Source: Steroidobacteraceae bacterium
GTDB lineage: Bacteria > Pseudomonadota > Gammaproteobacteria > Steroidobacterales > Steroidobacteraceae
Reading direction: 5' to 3'
NCBI GenBank assembly: GCA_019634895.1
Contig: JAHCAM010000020.1
Coordinates: forward strand, 1-47,251
Length of the DNA stretch: 47,251 bases
Of this stretch, positions 27,513 to 35,432 are shown one piece after another. The translations under genes were made by a program, and so were the position numbers. Under the pieces are notes generated by a model. It had not been told where the DNA came from. It was given only the letters and a program-made list of their open reading frames with translations, and ran no database searches. The first letter of the stretch is position 1, and each line of letters begins with the position of its first letter.

Positions 27513-28697
27513 GTGCTGACGCCCGCGCAGGCCGATGCGGCGATCGCGGCGGCGCTCGTGCCGCTGGGCGTCGAGGTACTGCCGCTCAGCGCCTGCGCCG
27601 GACGCGTGCTCCGCCAGCCGGTGAACGCCGAGAGGGACGTGCCCCCGTTCGACCGCGTGGCGATGGACGGCATCGCGATCGCCCACGGCCCGCGGCGTGA
27701 ATTCCGGGTCGCCGGCATGCAGCCCGCCGGCGCTCCTGCGCTGGCGCTCGGTTCGCCCGCGGACTGCATCGAGGTGATGACGGGCGCCGTGCTGCCGGCG
27801 GGCTGCGACACCGTGGTGCCCTTCGAGCGCCTCCGGCTCGCGGACGGCAGGGCTGCGCTCGAGCCCGGCTGCGAGCCGCAGCCCTGGCAGAACGTCCACC
27901 GGCGCGGCTCCGATGCCCGCGCGGGGGCCACCCTGCTCGCCCCTGGAGCGCGACTGGCGGCGCCGGAGATCGCGATCGCCGCATCCGCCGGGCTCGCCGA
28001 AATCGCCGTGTCGCGACAGCCGCGCATCGCCGTCATCTCGACCGGCGACGAACTGGTCGATCCCGGCGAGCCGGTGCTCGCGCACCAGCTGCGGCGTTCC
28101 AACTCCTACGGGCTCGGGGCCGCGCTCGCGCTCGCCGGTTGCGCCCCGGCGACGGACCTGCACCTGCCCGACCGCGAGGACGTGCTGCGCGATGCGTTCG
28201 CGCGCGAACTGGCCGGCCACGATCTGCTCGTGCTCTCGGGCGGCGTATCCGCGGGCCGCCACGATTTCGTTCCTGCGGCGCTTGCGGCCTGCGGCGTGCG
28301 CCGGGTCTTCCACCAGGTATCGCAGCGCCCGGGCCGGCCGCTGTGGTTCGGCGCGCACCCGGACGGCGCGCTGGTGTTCGCCCTGCCCGGCAACCCGGTG
28401 GCGGTGCTCGTCTGCCTGGCGCGCTACGTGCTGCCGGCGCTGGCCGCGCTTGCCGGGGCGCTGCCTGCGGCGCAACCACGGGCCACGCTGGCGCAGCCGT
28501 TCGAGTTCCGGCCGCCGCTGAGCTGTTTCCTGCCGGTGAGCCTGGAGTACGATCAGGGGCGGACGCTCGCGCGCCCGCGCCCCACCGGCGGCTCCGGGGA
28601 CCTGGTCTCGCTCGCCGGCACGGACGGGTTCGTGGAACTGCCGCCGGGGCCCGCGACCCACCCGGCGGGCCTCGCAGTGACGTACTTTCACTGGTAG
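27513..28697 (+). CDS. moeA: Molybdopterin molybdenumtransferase MoeA
   Basis: MoeA inserts molybdate into adenylylated molybdopterin, the last step of basic molybdenum cofactor synthesis. The 394-residue product has the family regions: PPFDRVAMDGIAI near residue 50, IEVMTGAVLPAGCDTVVPFE, the MogA-like domain with RIAVISTGDELVDPGEP and LVLSGGVSAGRHDFV, FALPGNPVAVLVC, and a C-terminal beta-barrel domain. The start is GTG 27513 (VLTPAQADAAI); no ATG fits better. It leads a run of cofactor genes, with moaA 3 bases downstream. Confidence 0.95.
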   Translation: MLTPAQADAAIAAALVPLGVEVLPLSACAGRVLRQPVNAERDVPPFDRVAMDGIAIAHGPRREFRVAGMQPAGAPALALGSPADCIEVMTGAVLPAGCDTVVPFERLRLADGRAALEPGCEPQPWQNVHRRGSDARAGATLLAPGARLAAPEIAIAASAGLAEIAVSRQPRIAVISTGDELVDPGEPVLAHQLRRSNSYGLGAALALAGCAPATDLHLPDREDVLRDAFARELAGHDLLVLSGGVSAGRHDFVPAALAACGVRRVFHQVSQRPGRPLWFGAHPDGALVFALPGNPVAVLVCLARYVLPALAALAGALPAAQPRATLAQPFEFRPPLSCFLPVSLEYDQGRTLARPRPTGGSGDLVSLAGTDGFVELPPGPATHPAGLAVTYFHW

Positions 28698-28700
28698 CCG

Positions 28701-29708
28701 ATGGACGACCGACTGCAACGACCGCTCACGGACCTGCGCATCTCCGTCATGGACCGGTGCAACTTCCGTTGCCCGTACTGCATGCCGCGGGCGACCTACG
28801 GCGAGCATTACCGGTTCCTGGCGGCGCCCGAGCGGCTGGACTTCGGGGAGATCGCCCGCCTCGCCCGCCTGTTCGCGCATGCCGGCGTGCGCCGCATGCG
28901 CCTGACCGGCGGCGAACCGCTGCTGCGCACCGGACTGCCCGACCTGGTCGGCGAGCTGTCGTCGATCGACCGCATCGACGACCTGGCGCTCACCACCAAC
29001 GGCGTGCTGCTTGCACAGCATGCGGCGGAACTCGCGGCACAGGGGCTGCGGCGCGTCACCGTGAGCCTCGACACCCTGGACCCCGACACCTTCCGCCGCA
29101 TGAGCGGCGGATTCGACGGCCTTGCGCGCGTGCTCGACGGCATCCGCGCCGCGCAGGAAGCCGGGCTCGCGCCGGTCAAGGTGAATGCCGTGATCCAGCG
29201 CGGCGTCAACGACGCCCATGCGGTGGAGCTGGCGCGCCACTTCCGCGGCAGCGGCGTGGTGGTGCGCTACATCGAGTACATGGACGTCGGCAACCGCAAC
29301 GACTGGAAGCCGGAGCTGGTGGTGCCGTCGCGCGAGATCCGCGACGCGATCGCGGCACGCTATCCGCTGCGGCCGCTGCCGGGTGCGCACCGCGGCGAGG
29401 TCGCCAGGCGCTACGCCTACCTGGACGGCGCCGGCGAGATCGGCTTCGTCTCCTCGATCAGCGAGCCGTTCTGCGGCGACTGCACGCGCGCGCGCCTGTC
29501 GTCCGACGGCGTCTTCTATACCTGCCTGTTCGCGACCGGCGGACTCGACCTGCGCACGCCGCTGCGCGCCGGCGCGGGCGACGAGGAGCTGCTGCAGCTG
29601 ATCCGCGGCGCCTGGCGGCGGCGCGATGACCGCTACAGCGAACTCAGGCGCATGCCCCTCGCCGAGGCGGCGCCGCGCAAGATCGAGATGTACTACATTG
29701 GCGGATGA
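28701..29708 (+). CDS. moaA: GTP 3',8-cyclase MoaA
   Basis: This radical SAM enzyme makes 3',8-cyclo-7,8-dihydro-GTP from GTP, the first step of molybdenum cofactor synthesis. It has 335 residues. The SAM-binding [4Fe-4S] cluster is held by Cys20, Cys24 and Cys27 in DRCNFRCPYCMP. The second, substrate-binding cluster uses Cys258, Cys261 and Cys275 (FCGDCTRARLSSDG, YTCLF). RLTGGEPLLR is the GGEP motif, and the C-terminal Gly-Gly needed for activity is present. The end overlaps the likely moaC start. Confidence 0.97.
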   Translation: MDDRLQRPLTDLRISVMDRCNFRCPYCMPRATYGEHYRFLAAPERLDFGEIARLARLFAHAGVRRMRLTGGEPLLRTGLPDLVGELSSIDRIDDLALTTNGVLLAQHAAELAAQGLRRVTVSLDTLDPDTFRRMSGGFDGLARVLDGIRAAQEAGLAPVKVNAVIQRGVNDAHAVELARHFRGSGVVVRYIEYMDVGNRNDWKPELVVPSREIRDAIAARYPLRPLPGAHRGEVARRYAYLDGAGEIGFVSSISEPFCGDCTRARLSSDGVFYTCLFATGGLDLRTPLRAGAGDEELLQLIRGAWRRRDDRYSELRRMPLAEAAPRKIEMYYIGG

Positions 29709-30198
29709 AAGGGGCGGCGCCCTCACCCACCTGGACGAGGAAGGACGGCCCGCCATGGTGGACGTGACCGCCAAGCAGCCGACGCTGCGCGTCGCAACCG
29801 CCTGCGCGCGCATCCGCTTCCCGCGCGAGACGTTCGCCGCCCTCACGGCAGCCGGCTTCGAGACGGCCAAGGGACCGGTCATCGCGACCGCGATCGTCGC
29901 CGGTACGATGGCCGCCAAGCGCACCCATGAGCTGATTCCGTTCTGCCACCCGCTCGGCCTCGAGCGCTGCGACGTGGAGATCGCGCCCGCGGGCGCGGAC
30001 ACGCTCGAGGTCCGCTGCACGGCGGCCGTGCACCACCGCACCGGCGTCGAGATGGAGGCGCTCACGGGCGTCGCCATCGCGGCGCTCGCCGTCTACGACA
30101 TGTGCAAGTCGCTGTCGCACGACATCGTCATCGAGCAGACGCGCCTGCTCGAGAAGCGCGGCGGCAAGAGCGACTTCGTCGCGGAGCCGCCGGCATGA
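29698..30198 (+). CDS. moaC: Cyclic pyranopterin monophosphate synthase MoaC
   Basis: MoaC converts the MoaA product to cyclic pyranopterin monophosphate. It has 166 residues from TTG 29698 (E. coli 161). I chose the TTG because the family N-terminus LTHLDEEGRPAMVDVTAK begins about eight residues later and no ATG or GTG lies in between; ATG 29755 would cut off this conserved part. Active-site segments are FCHPLGLERCDVEI, VHHRTGVEMEALTGV and YDMCKSLSHDI. It overlaps moaA by 11 bases and mobA by 4 bases (ATGA). Confidence 0.93.
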   Translation: MADERGGALTHLDEEGRPAMVDVTAKQPTLRVATACARIRFPRETFAALTAAGFETAKGPVIATAIVAGTMAAKRTHELIPFCHPLGLERCDVEIAPAGADTLEVRCTAAVHHRTGVEMEALTGVAIAALAVYDMCKSLSHDIVIEQTRLLEKRGGKSDFVAEPPA

Positions 30199-30791
30199 CG
30201 CCGCTGTGCGGGCTGGTGCTCGCCGGCGGCCGTTCCAGCCGCATGCAGGAAGACAAGGCGGCGCTGGTCTTCGGGCGGCGACCGCAGCTCGCCGAGGCCT
30301 ATGCGCTCATCGCGCCGCGCGTGGTGCGCGCATTCGTGTCGGTGCGTCCCGACCAGCGGGACGAGCCGTTGCGGGCGCGCTTCCCGCAGGTCGTCGACGG
30401 CACCGCGGGCCAGGGCCCGGTCGCCGGCATCCTCGCGGCGCAGGCGCTCGATCCGGCCGCGGCCTGGCTGGTCGTCGCCTGCGACCTGCCGCTGCTCGAC
30501 GGCGCGACGCTCGACGAACTCGTCGCCGGCCGCGACCCCGCGCAGCTCGCGACGGCCTTCAGAAGCGCCCACGACGGCCTGCCGGAACCGCTGTGCGCCA
30601 TCTGGGAACCGGCCAGCGCGGTCCTGCTGTCGCGCTGGGTGGAGTCCGGGCAGTCCTGCCCGCGCCGGTTCCTGATGCGCCACGACGCGCGGCTGCTCGA
30701 CGCCGCCAGGCCGCGCGCGCTCGACAACGCCAACACGCCGCAGGACGCGGCCGGCCTGCGCGCCGCCATCGCGGCCGGGGGCCGGGCCTGA
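30195..30791 (+). CDS. mobA: Molybdenum cofactor guanylyltransferase MobA
   Basis: MobA attaches GMP to the molybdenum cofactor, giving the bis-MGD form used by DMSO-reductase-family enzymes. The 198 residues start with LVLAGGRSSRMQEDKAAL, the nucleotide-binding signature, and contain WLVVACDLPLLDGATLDEL with the metal-binding Asp, and a C-terminal NANTPQD typical of the family. Its presence implies that the host makes bis-MGD enzymes. ATG 30195 overlaps the moaC stop, and the stop overlaps the moaD start. Confidence 0.94.
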   Translation: MTPLCGLVLAGGRSSRMQEDKAALVFGRRPQLAEAYALIAPRVVRAFVSVRPDQRDEPLRARFPQVVDGTAGQGPVAGILAAQALDPAAAWLVVACDLPLLDGATLDELVAGRDPAQLATAFRSAHDGLPEPLCAIWEPASAVLLSRWVESGQSCPRRFLMRHDARLLDAARPRALDNANTPQDAAGLRAAIAAGGRA

Positions 30792-31033
30792 TGCCGCGCC
30801 TGCAGCTGCGCTACTACGCCTTGCTGCGCGAGCAGGCGGGCCGCACGGCCGAGACGCTCGAATCGCGCGCCCGCACGCCGGCGGAGCTCTACGCGGAACT
30901 CGCCGCCCGGCACGGCTTCCGCCTCGCGCAGTCGCAGCTCAAGGTCGCGGTCAACTCGGCGTTCGCGGACTGGGAGCGGCCGCTGGCCGACGGCGACGAG
31001 GTCGTCTTCATACCGCCGGTGGCCGGCGGATGA
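30791..31033 (+). CDS. moaD: Molybdopterin synthase small subunit MoaD
   Basis: This 80-residue ubiquitin-like sulfur carrier ends in PPVAGG. The terminal Gly-Gly is adenylated and then thiocarboxylated to deliver sulfur to molybdopterin synthase. The N-terminal strand LQLRYYALLREQAGR and the VNSAFADWERPLADGDEVVFIPPV segment are typical. It shares one base with the mobA stop (TGATG) and overlaps the MoaE-MoeB-rhodanese fusion gene by 4 bases, so carrier and activating enzyme are made together. Confidence 0.95.
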   Translation: MPRLQLRYYALLREQAGRTAETLESRARTPAELYAELAARHGFRLAQSQLKVAVNSAFADWERPLADGDEVVFIPPVAGG

Positions 31034-32535
31034 GCGCCTTCAGCCTCACCCATGCGCCGATCGACCCCGGCGCGCTCGCCGCCGGCCTCGCGCTGCCGGA
31101 GGCCGGCGGCTTCGCCGCCTTCGAGGGCCGCGTGCGCAACCACAACGAGGGCCGCCGCGTGAGCGGGCTCGAGTACGAGGCCTTCGAGGCGCTCGCGCTC
31201 GAGGAAGGCGCGCGCATCGTCGCCGCGGCGGTGCGCCGCCACGACGTGCTGGCCGCGCAGTGCGTGCACCGCCTGGGCGCGCTGGCGATCGGCGACGTCG
31301 CGGTGTGGGTGGGCGTGGCCGCGCGCCACCGTGCGGAGGCCTTCGCCGCCTGCCGCGAGATCATCGACGAGGTCAAGCACCGGCTGCCGATCTGGAAGAA
31401 GGAACGTTACCAGGACGGCGACAGCGTCTGGGTCAACTGCGAGCGCTGCGCGGAGCACGCGCACGGGCCGGCCACGGCCTTCGAGTACACACGGCAGGTG
31501 GCGTTGCCCGAGGTCGGCGCGGAGGGCCAGCGCAGGCTCGGCGAGGCCACGGTCGCCGTCATCGGCGCGGGCGGGCTCGGTTGCGCGGTGCTCTCCTCGC
31601 TCGCGGGGGCGGGCGTGGGCACGATCATCGTGGTGGACCATGACGCCGTCGAGCCCGCGAACCTGCACCGCCAGCCGCTGTACACGCCCGGGGACGCGGG
31701 CCGGCCGAAAGCCGAGGCCGCCGCGGCGCGGCTCGCGGCCTACAACCCGACGATCCGCGTGCTGCCGCGCGTGCTGCGTCTCGAGCCGGGCAACGCCGAA
31801 GCGATCGCGGGACAGTGCGACGTCATCGTCGACTGCAGCGACAACTTCGCCACCAAGTTCCTGGTGAACGATGCGGCCGTGCGCACGGGCCGGCCGGCGG
31901 TGCTCGCCAGCGTCTACCAGTACGAGGGGCAGTTGCAGGTGGTGCGCCCGGACGCCGGCGGCTCCTGCCTGCGCTGCCAGTGGCCCGAGGCGACGCGCGA
32001 CGGCCTGGTCGGCAATTGCGAGCAGAGCGGCGTGCTGGGACCGGTGCCGGCGATGCTCGGCCAGCTGCAGGCGATGGAGACGCTCAAGCTGCTGCTCGGC
32101 CTGCCGGGGCAGCTGCGGGACGAGCTGCTGCTGGTGGACCTGCTCGACTGCAGCCAGCGGCGGCTGGCGGCGCCCCGCGATCCGCGCTGTGCAGGCGGCT
32201 GCGTGCGAGCGGCCGGGGCGGATGCCGGCGCGGGCGCGGAGCTCGAGCTCCGGCTGCCGATCGCCGAGGCGGCCGCCCGCGGCTTCCGCATCGTCGACAT
32301 CCGGGAACCGCAGGAATGCGCGTTCGCGCCGCTGCCGGTGCCGGGCCAGGAATCGGTGCCGATGGCGCAGTTCCTCGGCGGCACGGTGCGGCTCGACCCC
32401 GAAGCGCGCTACCTGCTGGTCTGCGCGCATGGCGTGCGCAGCCGCGCGCTCGCCGAGTGGCTGCGCTCCCAGGGCCGCGAGAACGTGTGGTCGCTGGCGG
32501 GCGGGCTCGAACGGTGCCGGGTCGTAGATTCGTAG
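31030..32535 (+). CDS. Triple fusion MoaE - MoeB - rhodanese
   Basis: The 501 residues form three domains. MoaE, the large subunit of molybdopterin synthase, spans about 1-145, with FEGRVRNHNEGR and the catalytic lysine pair Lys116/Lys123 in EIIDEVKHRLPIWKKERYQDG. MoeB/ThiF-type activating enzyme spans about 150-390, with the ATP site GAGGLGC (179-185), VDHDAVEPANLHRQ, CSDNFATKFLVND and a CLRC pair (313/316). A rhodanese domain spans about 405-498, with VDIREPQE and active-site Cys465 in the loop CAHGVRS. Thus MoaD adenylation, its sulfuration and its use can all occur on one chain. The second zinc pair is C-x3-C (387/391) instead of the usual C-x2-C. The last codons and the TAG stop lie in the inverted repeat at 32513-32579. 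Confidence 0.92.
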   Translation: MSAFSLTHAPIDPGALAAGLALPEAGGFAAFEGRVRNHNEGRRVSGLEYEAFEALALEEGARIVAAAVRRHDVLAAQCVHRLGALAIGDVAVWVGVAARHRAEAFAACREIIDEVKHRLPIWKKERYQDGDSVWVNCERCAEHAHGPATAFEYTRQVALPEVGAEGQRRLGEATVAVIGAGGLGCAVLSSLAGAGVGTIIVVDHDAVEPANLHRQPLYTPGDAGRPKAEAAAARLAAYNPTIRVLPRVLRLEPGNAEAIAGQCDVIVDCSDNFATKFLVNDAAVRTGRPAVLASVYQYEGQLQVVRPDAGGSCLRCQWPEATRDGLVGNCEQSGVLGPVPAMLGQLQAMETLKLLLGLPGQLRDELLLVDLLDCSQRRLAAPRDPRCAGGCVRAAGADAGAGAELELRLPIAEAAARGFRIVDIREPQECAFAPLPVPGQESVPMAQFLGGTVRLDPEARYLLVCAHGVRSRALAEWLRSQGRENVWSLAGGLERCRVVDS

Positions 32536-32579
32536 ATTCCGCCGCGTCCGCCAGACCTACGAATCTACGACCCGGCACC
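32513..32579. repeat. 23-bp perfect inverted repeat between convergent genes (family B)
   Basis: Arms at 32513-32535 and 32557-32579 are perfect reverse complements over 23 bases with a 21-base loop. The arm carries TCGTAGATTCGTAG, itself a short tandem. The sequence is different from the family A repeats at 7397 and 41359, but the placement is the same: between convergent genes, with the arm providing the last codons and the TAG stop of the upstream gene and ending 1 base before the stop of the acyl-CoA dehydrogenase. There is no T tract, so it is not a classical intrinsic terminator. Confidence 0.88.
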
Positions 32580-32580
32580 A

Positions 32581-34374
32581 TCAGAAGGCGAAGCGGTCCG
32601 CCGGCAACTCCATGACCGACTTGGCGCCGGCCCCGAGCGCGTCGAGGTGCGCCTCGGCGCGCGGCAGGATGCGCTCGAAATAGAAGCGCGCGGTCGCCAG
32701 CTTGGCCTCGTGGAAGTCCCTGCCCTCCGCGCCTTTGGCCAGCGCCGCCGTGGACACGGCCGCCATCCGCACCCAGCACCACGCGAAGCACAGGTAGCCG
32801 GTCAGCATCAGGTAGTCCATCGCCGCGGCGCCCGCCTCGTCCGGGTTGCGCGCCGCGCGCGTCGCCACCTGCTCGGTCGCCTCGCTCCATTCCTTCAGCA
32901 GTCCCGCGAGCCGCGTGACGAACTCCGACAGCTGCGAGGAACCCGCATGCTTCTCGCAGAACCCGCCGATCAGCCCGCCGAGCAGGCGCGCCAACTCGCC
33001 GCCCGAGCCCAGCACCTTGCGGCCCAGCAGGTCCATCGCCTGCACGCCGTTGGTGCCCTCGTAGATCGCCGTGATGCGCGCGTCGCGGAAACACTGCTCG
33101 ACGCCGGTCTCGCGGACGTAGCCGTGGCCGCCATGGACCTGGATCGCATGGCTGGTGCACTCGAGCGACATGTCGGTGACGAAGCCCTTGACGATGGGCG
33201 TCAGGATCGCGAGCAGGCCGTCGGCGCGCTCGCGCTCGGCGGCATCCGGGTGGTGCAACGCACGGTCCATCTGCATGCCGGCGAAGTAGGTCAGCACGCG
33301 CCCGGCCTCGATCAGCGCCTTCTGCGTCAGCAGCATGCGGCGCACGTCGGGATGGCCGATGATCGGGTCCGCGGCCGCGCTGGCGCCGCCCGAGGAAGTG
33401 CGCCCCTGGCGCCGGTCGCGCGCATAGGCGACCGCGGCCTGGTATGCCCGCTCGCACTGCGCAAGGCCCTGCAGTCCGACCCACAGCCGCGCGTGATTCA
33501 TCATCGTGAACATGCACTTGAGGCCGCCGTTCGGCTCGCCGACCAGCCAGCCGCGTGAGCCGGCGAAGTCCATCACGCAGGTCGCGGAGCCGTGGATGCC
33601 GAGCTTGTGCTCGATACCGGCGCAACTGACCCCGTTCGCGGCGCCGGGATTGCCGTCCGAATCCGGCAGGAACTTCGGCACCAGGAACAGGCTGATGCCG
33701 CGGCTGCCCGCCGGCGCGTCGGGCAGCTTCGCCAGCACCATGTGCACGATGTTTTCGGCCAGGTCGTGGTCGCCGCTGGTGATGAAGATCTTGGTGCCGG
33801 AGATGCGGTAGGACCCGTCGCCGGCGGGTTCCGCGCGCGCGCGCATCAGCCCGAGATCGGTGCCGGCGTGCGACTCGGTCAGCACCATGGTGCCGCTCCA
33901 TACGCCGCTGACGAGCTTCGGCAGGTAAGTCGCGCGCAGCTCCGGGTCCGCGTGCTTCGCGACGCACAGCACCGCGCTGTCGGTGAGGCCGCTGTAGAGC
34001 TTCCAGGACATGTTGGCCGCCACCAGCATCTCGCCCACCGGGCCGCCGAAGCTCTCCGGCAGGCCCTGGCCGCCGGCATCCGCAGGACCGCACAGCGCGG
34101 CCCAGCCGTCCTCCACGTACTGGCGATAGGCTTCCTTGAAGCCGGGCGGAGTGATGACCTGACCGTCGTCGGTGCGTTGCACGCCGATGCGGTCGCCCGC
34201 CTCATTGGTCGGCGCGACCACGTCCTCCGCGAAACGCGCGCACTCCTCCAGCACGCTGTCGACGAGTTCGGCATTGACGTCGGCGCGGCCGATGTCGCGG
34301 TAGTGGTGCTCGAGGCGCAGCACCTCGTGCAGCGCGTAGCGGATGTCGCGAAGGGGTGCCTTGTACTGCGCCAT
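32581..34374 (-). CDS. Acyl-CoA dehydrogenase, long form with C-terminal extension
   Basis: This FAD-dependent acyl-CoA dehydrogenase has 597 residues, about 200 longer than the classical 380-400. It matches the ~600-residue class that includes 3-methylmercaptopropionyl-CoA dehydrogenase (DmdC) and related enzymes. Seen are VLTESHAGTDLGLMRARAEP and RISGTKIFITSGDHD (FAD/substrate region), LGIHGSATCVMDF, QVHGGHGYVRETGVEQCFRDARITAIYEGTNGVQAMDLLGRK, and a helical C-terminal extension from about 470. ATG 34374 (MAQYKAPLRDIRY) is the family N-terminus. The substrate is unknown. It follows the DksA/TraR gene by 11 bases. Confidence 0.92.
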   Translation of the reverse strand: MAQYKAPLRDIRYALHEVLRLEHHYRDIGRADVNAELVDSVLEECARFAEDVVAPTNEAGDRIGVQRTDDGQVITPPGFKEAYRQYVEDGWAALCGPADAGGQGLPESFGGPVGEMLVAANMSWKLYSGLTDSAVLCVAKHADPELRATYLPKLVSGVWSGTMVLTESHAGTDLGLMRARAEPAGDGSYRISGTKIFITSGDHDLAENIVHMVLAKLPDAPAGSRGISLFLVPKFLPDSDGNPGAANGVSCAGIEHKLGIHGSATCVMDFAGSRGWLVGEPNGGLKCMFTMMNHARLWVGLQGLAQCERAYQAAVAYARDRRQGRTSSGGASAAADPIIGHPDVRRMLLTQKALIEAGRVLTYFAGMQMDRALHHPDAAERERADGLLAILTPIVKGFVTDMSLECTSHAIQVHGGHGYVRETGVEQCFRDARITAIYEGTNGVQAMDLLGRKVLGSGGELARLLGGLIGGFCEKHAGSSQLSEFVTRLAGLLKEWSEATEQVATRAARNPDEAGAAAMDYLMLTGYLCFAWCWVRMAAVSTAALAKGAEGRDFHEAKLATARFYFERILPRAEAHLDALGAGAKSVMELPADRFAF

Positions 34375-34385
34375 GGTCTGCCGGG

Positions 34386-34724
34386 TCAGCGCGCCGCCCC
34401 GGCGCAGGCGATGCAGCGGTCCGAGTACGGCAGGACCTCCAGCCGCCGGTCGCCGATCGGCTGGCCGCACTGACTGCAAATGCCGTAGGTGCCCTGGTCG
34501 AGCTGGAGCAGCGCGCGGTTGATCTGTGCCAGTTCCGCGGCGGTCGCCTCACCGATTCCGGCGAGCACGGCGTCGTTCTCCATTTGCACGACCTGCTCCG
34601 CGAAATCCTTGTCGAGCGGGCCGGAGGAGCGCGTGATGTCGGCACGGACCTTGGCGGCACGCGCCAGCAGCTCCTGCTTGTGGGCAAGGAGCTTCTGCCG
34701 GATCGCTTCGAGTTCCGTCGCCAT
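34386..34724 (-). CDS. DksA/TraR family zinc-finger regulator
   Basis: The 112-residue protein has an N-terminal coiled coil (about 1-75) and a C-terminal zinc finger of C-x2-C-x17-C-x2-C form (Cys83, Cys86, Cys104, Cys107). Such proteins enter the RNA polymerase secondary channel and modulate initiation, often with ppGpp. It is shorter than E. coli DksA (151) and I do not see the classical acidic tip motif clearly, so it is a DksA-like rather than a certain DksA. ATG 34724 has GGGAGG upstream. It lies between hsp20 and the acyl-CoA dehydrogenase gene on the same strand. Confidence 0.9.
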   Translation of the reverse strand: MATELEAIRQKLLAHKQELLARAAKVRADITRSSGPLDKDFAEQVVQMENDAVLAGIGEATAAELAQINRALLQLDQGTYGICSQCGQPIGDRRLEVLPYSDRCIACAGAAR

Positions 34725-34746
34725 GGGACCTCCCGCCAGTGACGGC

Positions 34747-34773
34747 GGGGCGGCGGCCGCTGGCCGCCGCCCC
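34747..34773 (-). terminator. Strong GC hairpin between hsp20 and the dksA-like gene
   Basis: Bases 34747-34758 and 34762-34773 form a perfect 12-base-pair, all-GC stem with a 3-base loop, 10 bases after the hsp20 stop and 22 bases before the dksA-like start. No T tract follows on the minus strand, so it may attenuate transcription, protect the hsp20 mRNA 3' end or act only in part as a terminator. Confidence 0.5.
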
Positions 34774-34783
34774 CGGGGTCCCT

Positions 34784-35239
34784 TCAGTTTACCTGTACTT
34801 CGACCGTCCTGGCGCGGGCCGCCGGCGTCTTCGGCACGCGGACCTTGAGGATGCCGTTGCGGCTCTCGGCCTCGATTCCCGCGACGTCCGCATTCTCCGG
34901 CAGCCGGAAGCTGCGCGTGAAGTTCCCGTAGAAGCTCTCGATGCGGTGCACCTTCTCGTCCTTGTGCTCGAGCTCGTGCCGGCGCTCGCCGCTGATCGTG
35001 ATCACGCCCTCGTCCACCGTGACCTTGACGTCCTCCTTGCGGACTTCGGGCAGTTCGGCCTTGATCAGGTACTCATTCTCCGTCTCGGAAATGTTCGCAG
35101 CCGGCGTCCAGACCGCGGCTTCGGACTGGTCGCCCGCAGCAGCCGGCATGCGGCCGCCCGGCACGCGCCCGAAGAACGGGCTGTAGCGCGCGAAGAGATC
35201 GTCCAGTTCCCGGAACGGTTCCCAGCGAATCAGCGTCAT
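34784..35239 (-). CDS. Small heat-shock protein, Hsp20/alpha-crystallin family
   Basis: This 151-residue ATP-independent holdase binds unfolding proteins during stress. The N-terminal arm (about 1-45) starts MTLIRWEPFRELDDLFARY. The alpha-crystallin domain (about 46-140) has NISETENEYLIKAELPEVRKEDV, VTVDEGVITISGERR, SFYGNFTRSFRLPENAD and the signature AESRNGILKVRVPKT. The typical class-defining features of bacterial Hsp20 (Class B-like) are present. ATG 35239 has AAGGAG nine bases upstream. I saw no clear ROSE-type thermosensor or HrcA/CIRCE site in its short leader. Confidence 0.94.
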   Translation of the reverse strand: MTLIRWEPFRELDDLFARYSPFFGRVPGGRMPAAAGDQSEAAVWTPAANISETENEYLIKAELPEVRKEDVKVTVDEGVITISGERRHELEHKDEKVHRIESFYGNFTRSFRLPENADVAGIEAESRNGILKVRVPKTPAARARTVEVQVN

Positions 35240-35350
35240 GTCCTGTCTCCTTCGATGGGCCGGAGGCGGCCATGGCCCCGTGGATGGGGACGGCCAGTCC
35301 CCATCTCAAGGCCGCCGCGACGGAGCCTCCGGCGGCCGCGGGTCCCGGCG

Positions 35351-35380
35351 TTGCCTTGCTTCGGCCCGCGCCCGTAATAT
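35351..35380 (+). promoter_or_regulatory. Promoter of the acidic small-protein gene
   Basis: TTGCCT (35351-35356) and TAATAT (35375-35380) are 18 bases apart, giving a leader of about 45 bases before ATG 35433. TAATAT lies in the loop of a small inverted repeat, GCCCG-TAATAT-CGGGC, which could be an operator. The rest of the 193-base gap to hsp20 shows no other feature. Confidence 0.5.
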
Positions 35381-35432
35381 CGGGCGGCCCCCGGTACCGT
35401 GCCCCGGTGCGGGGTCGCGCTTGGGGAGGACC

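Noticed and set aside
27474..30077. 867-codon minus-strand open frame opposite moeA-moaA-moaC
   Set aside because: Three recognisable enzymes occupy the other strand; the antisense product has no coherent family pattern.
29755..30198. ATG 29755 as the moaC start
   Set aside because: It would remove the conserved LTHLDEEGRPA segment; TTG 29698 gives the normal family length.
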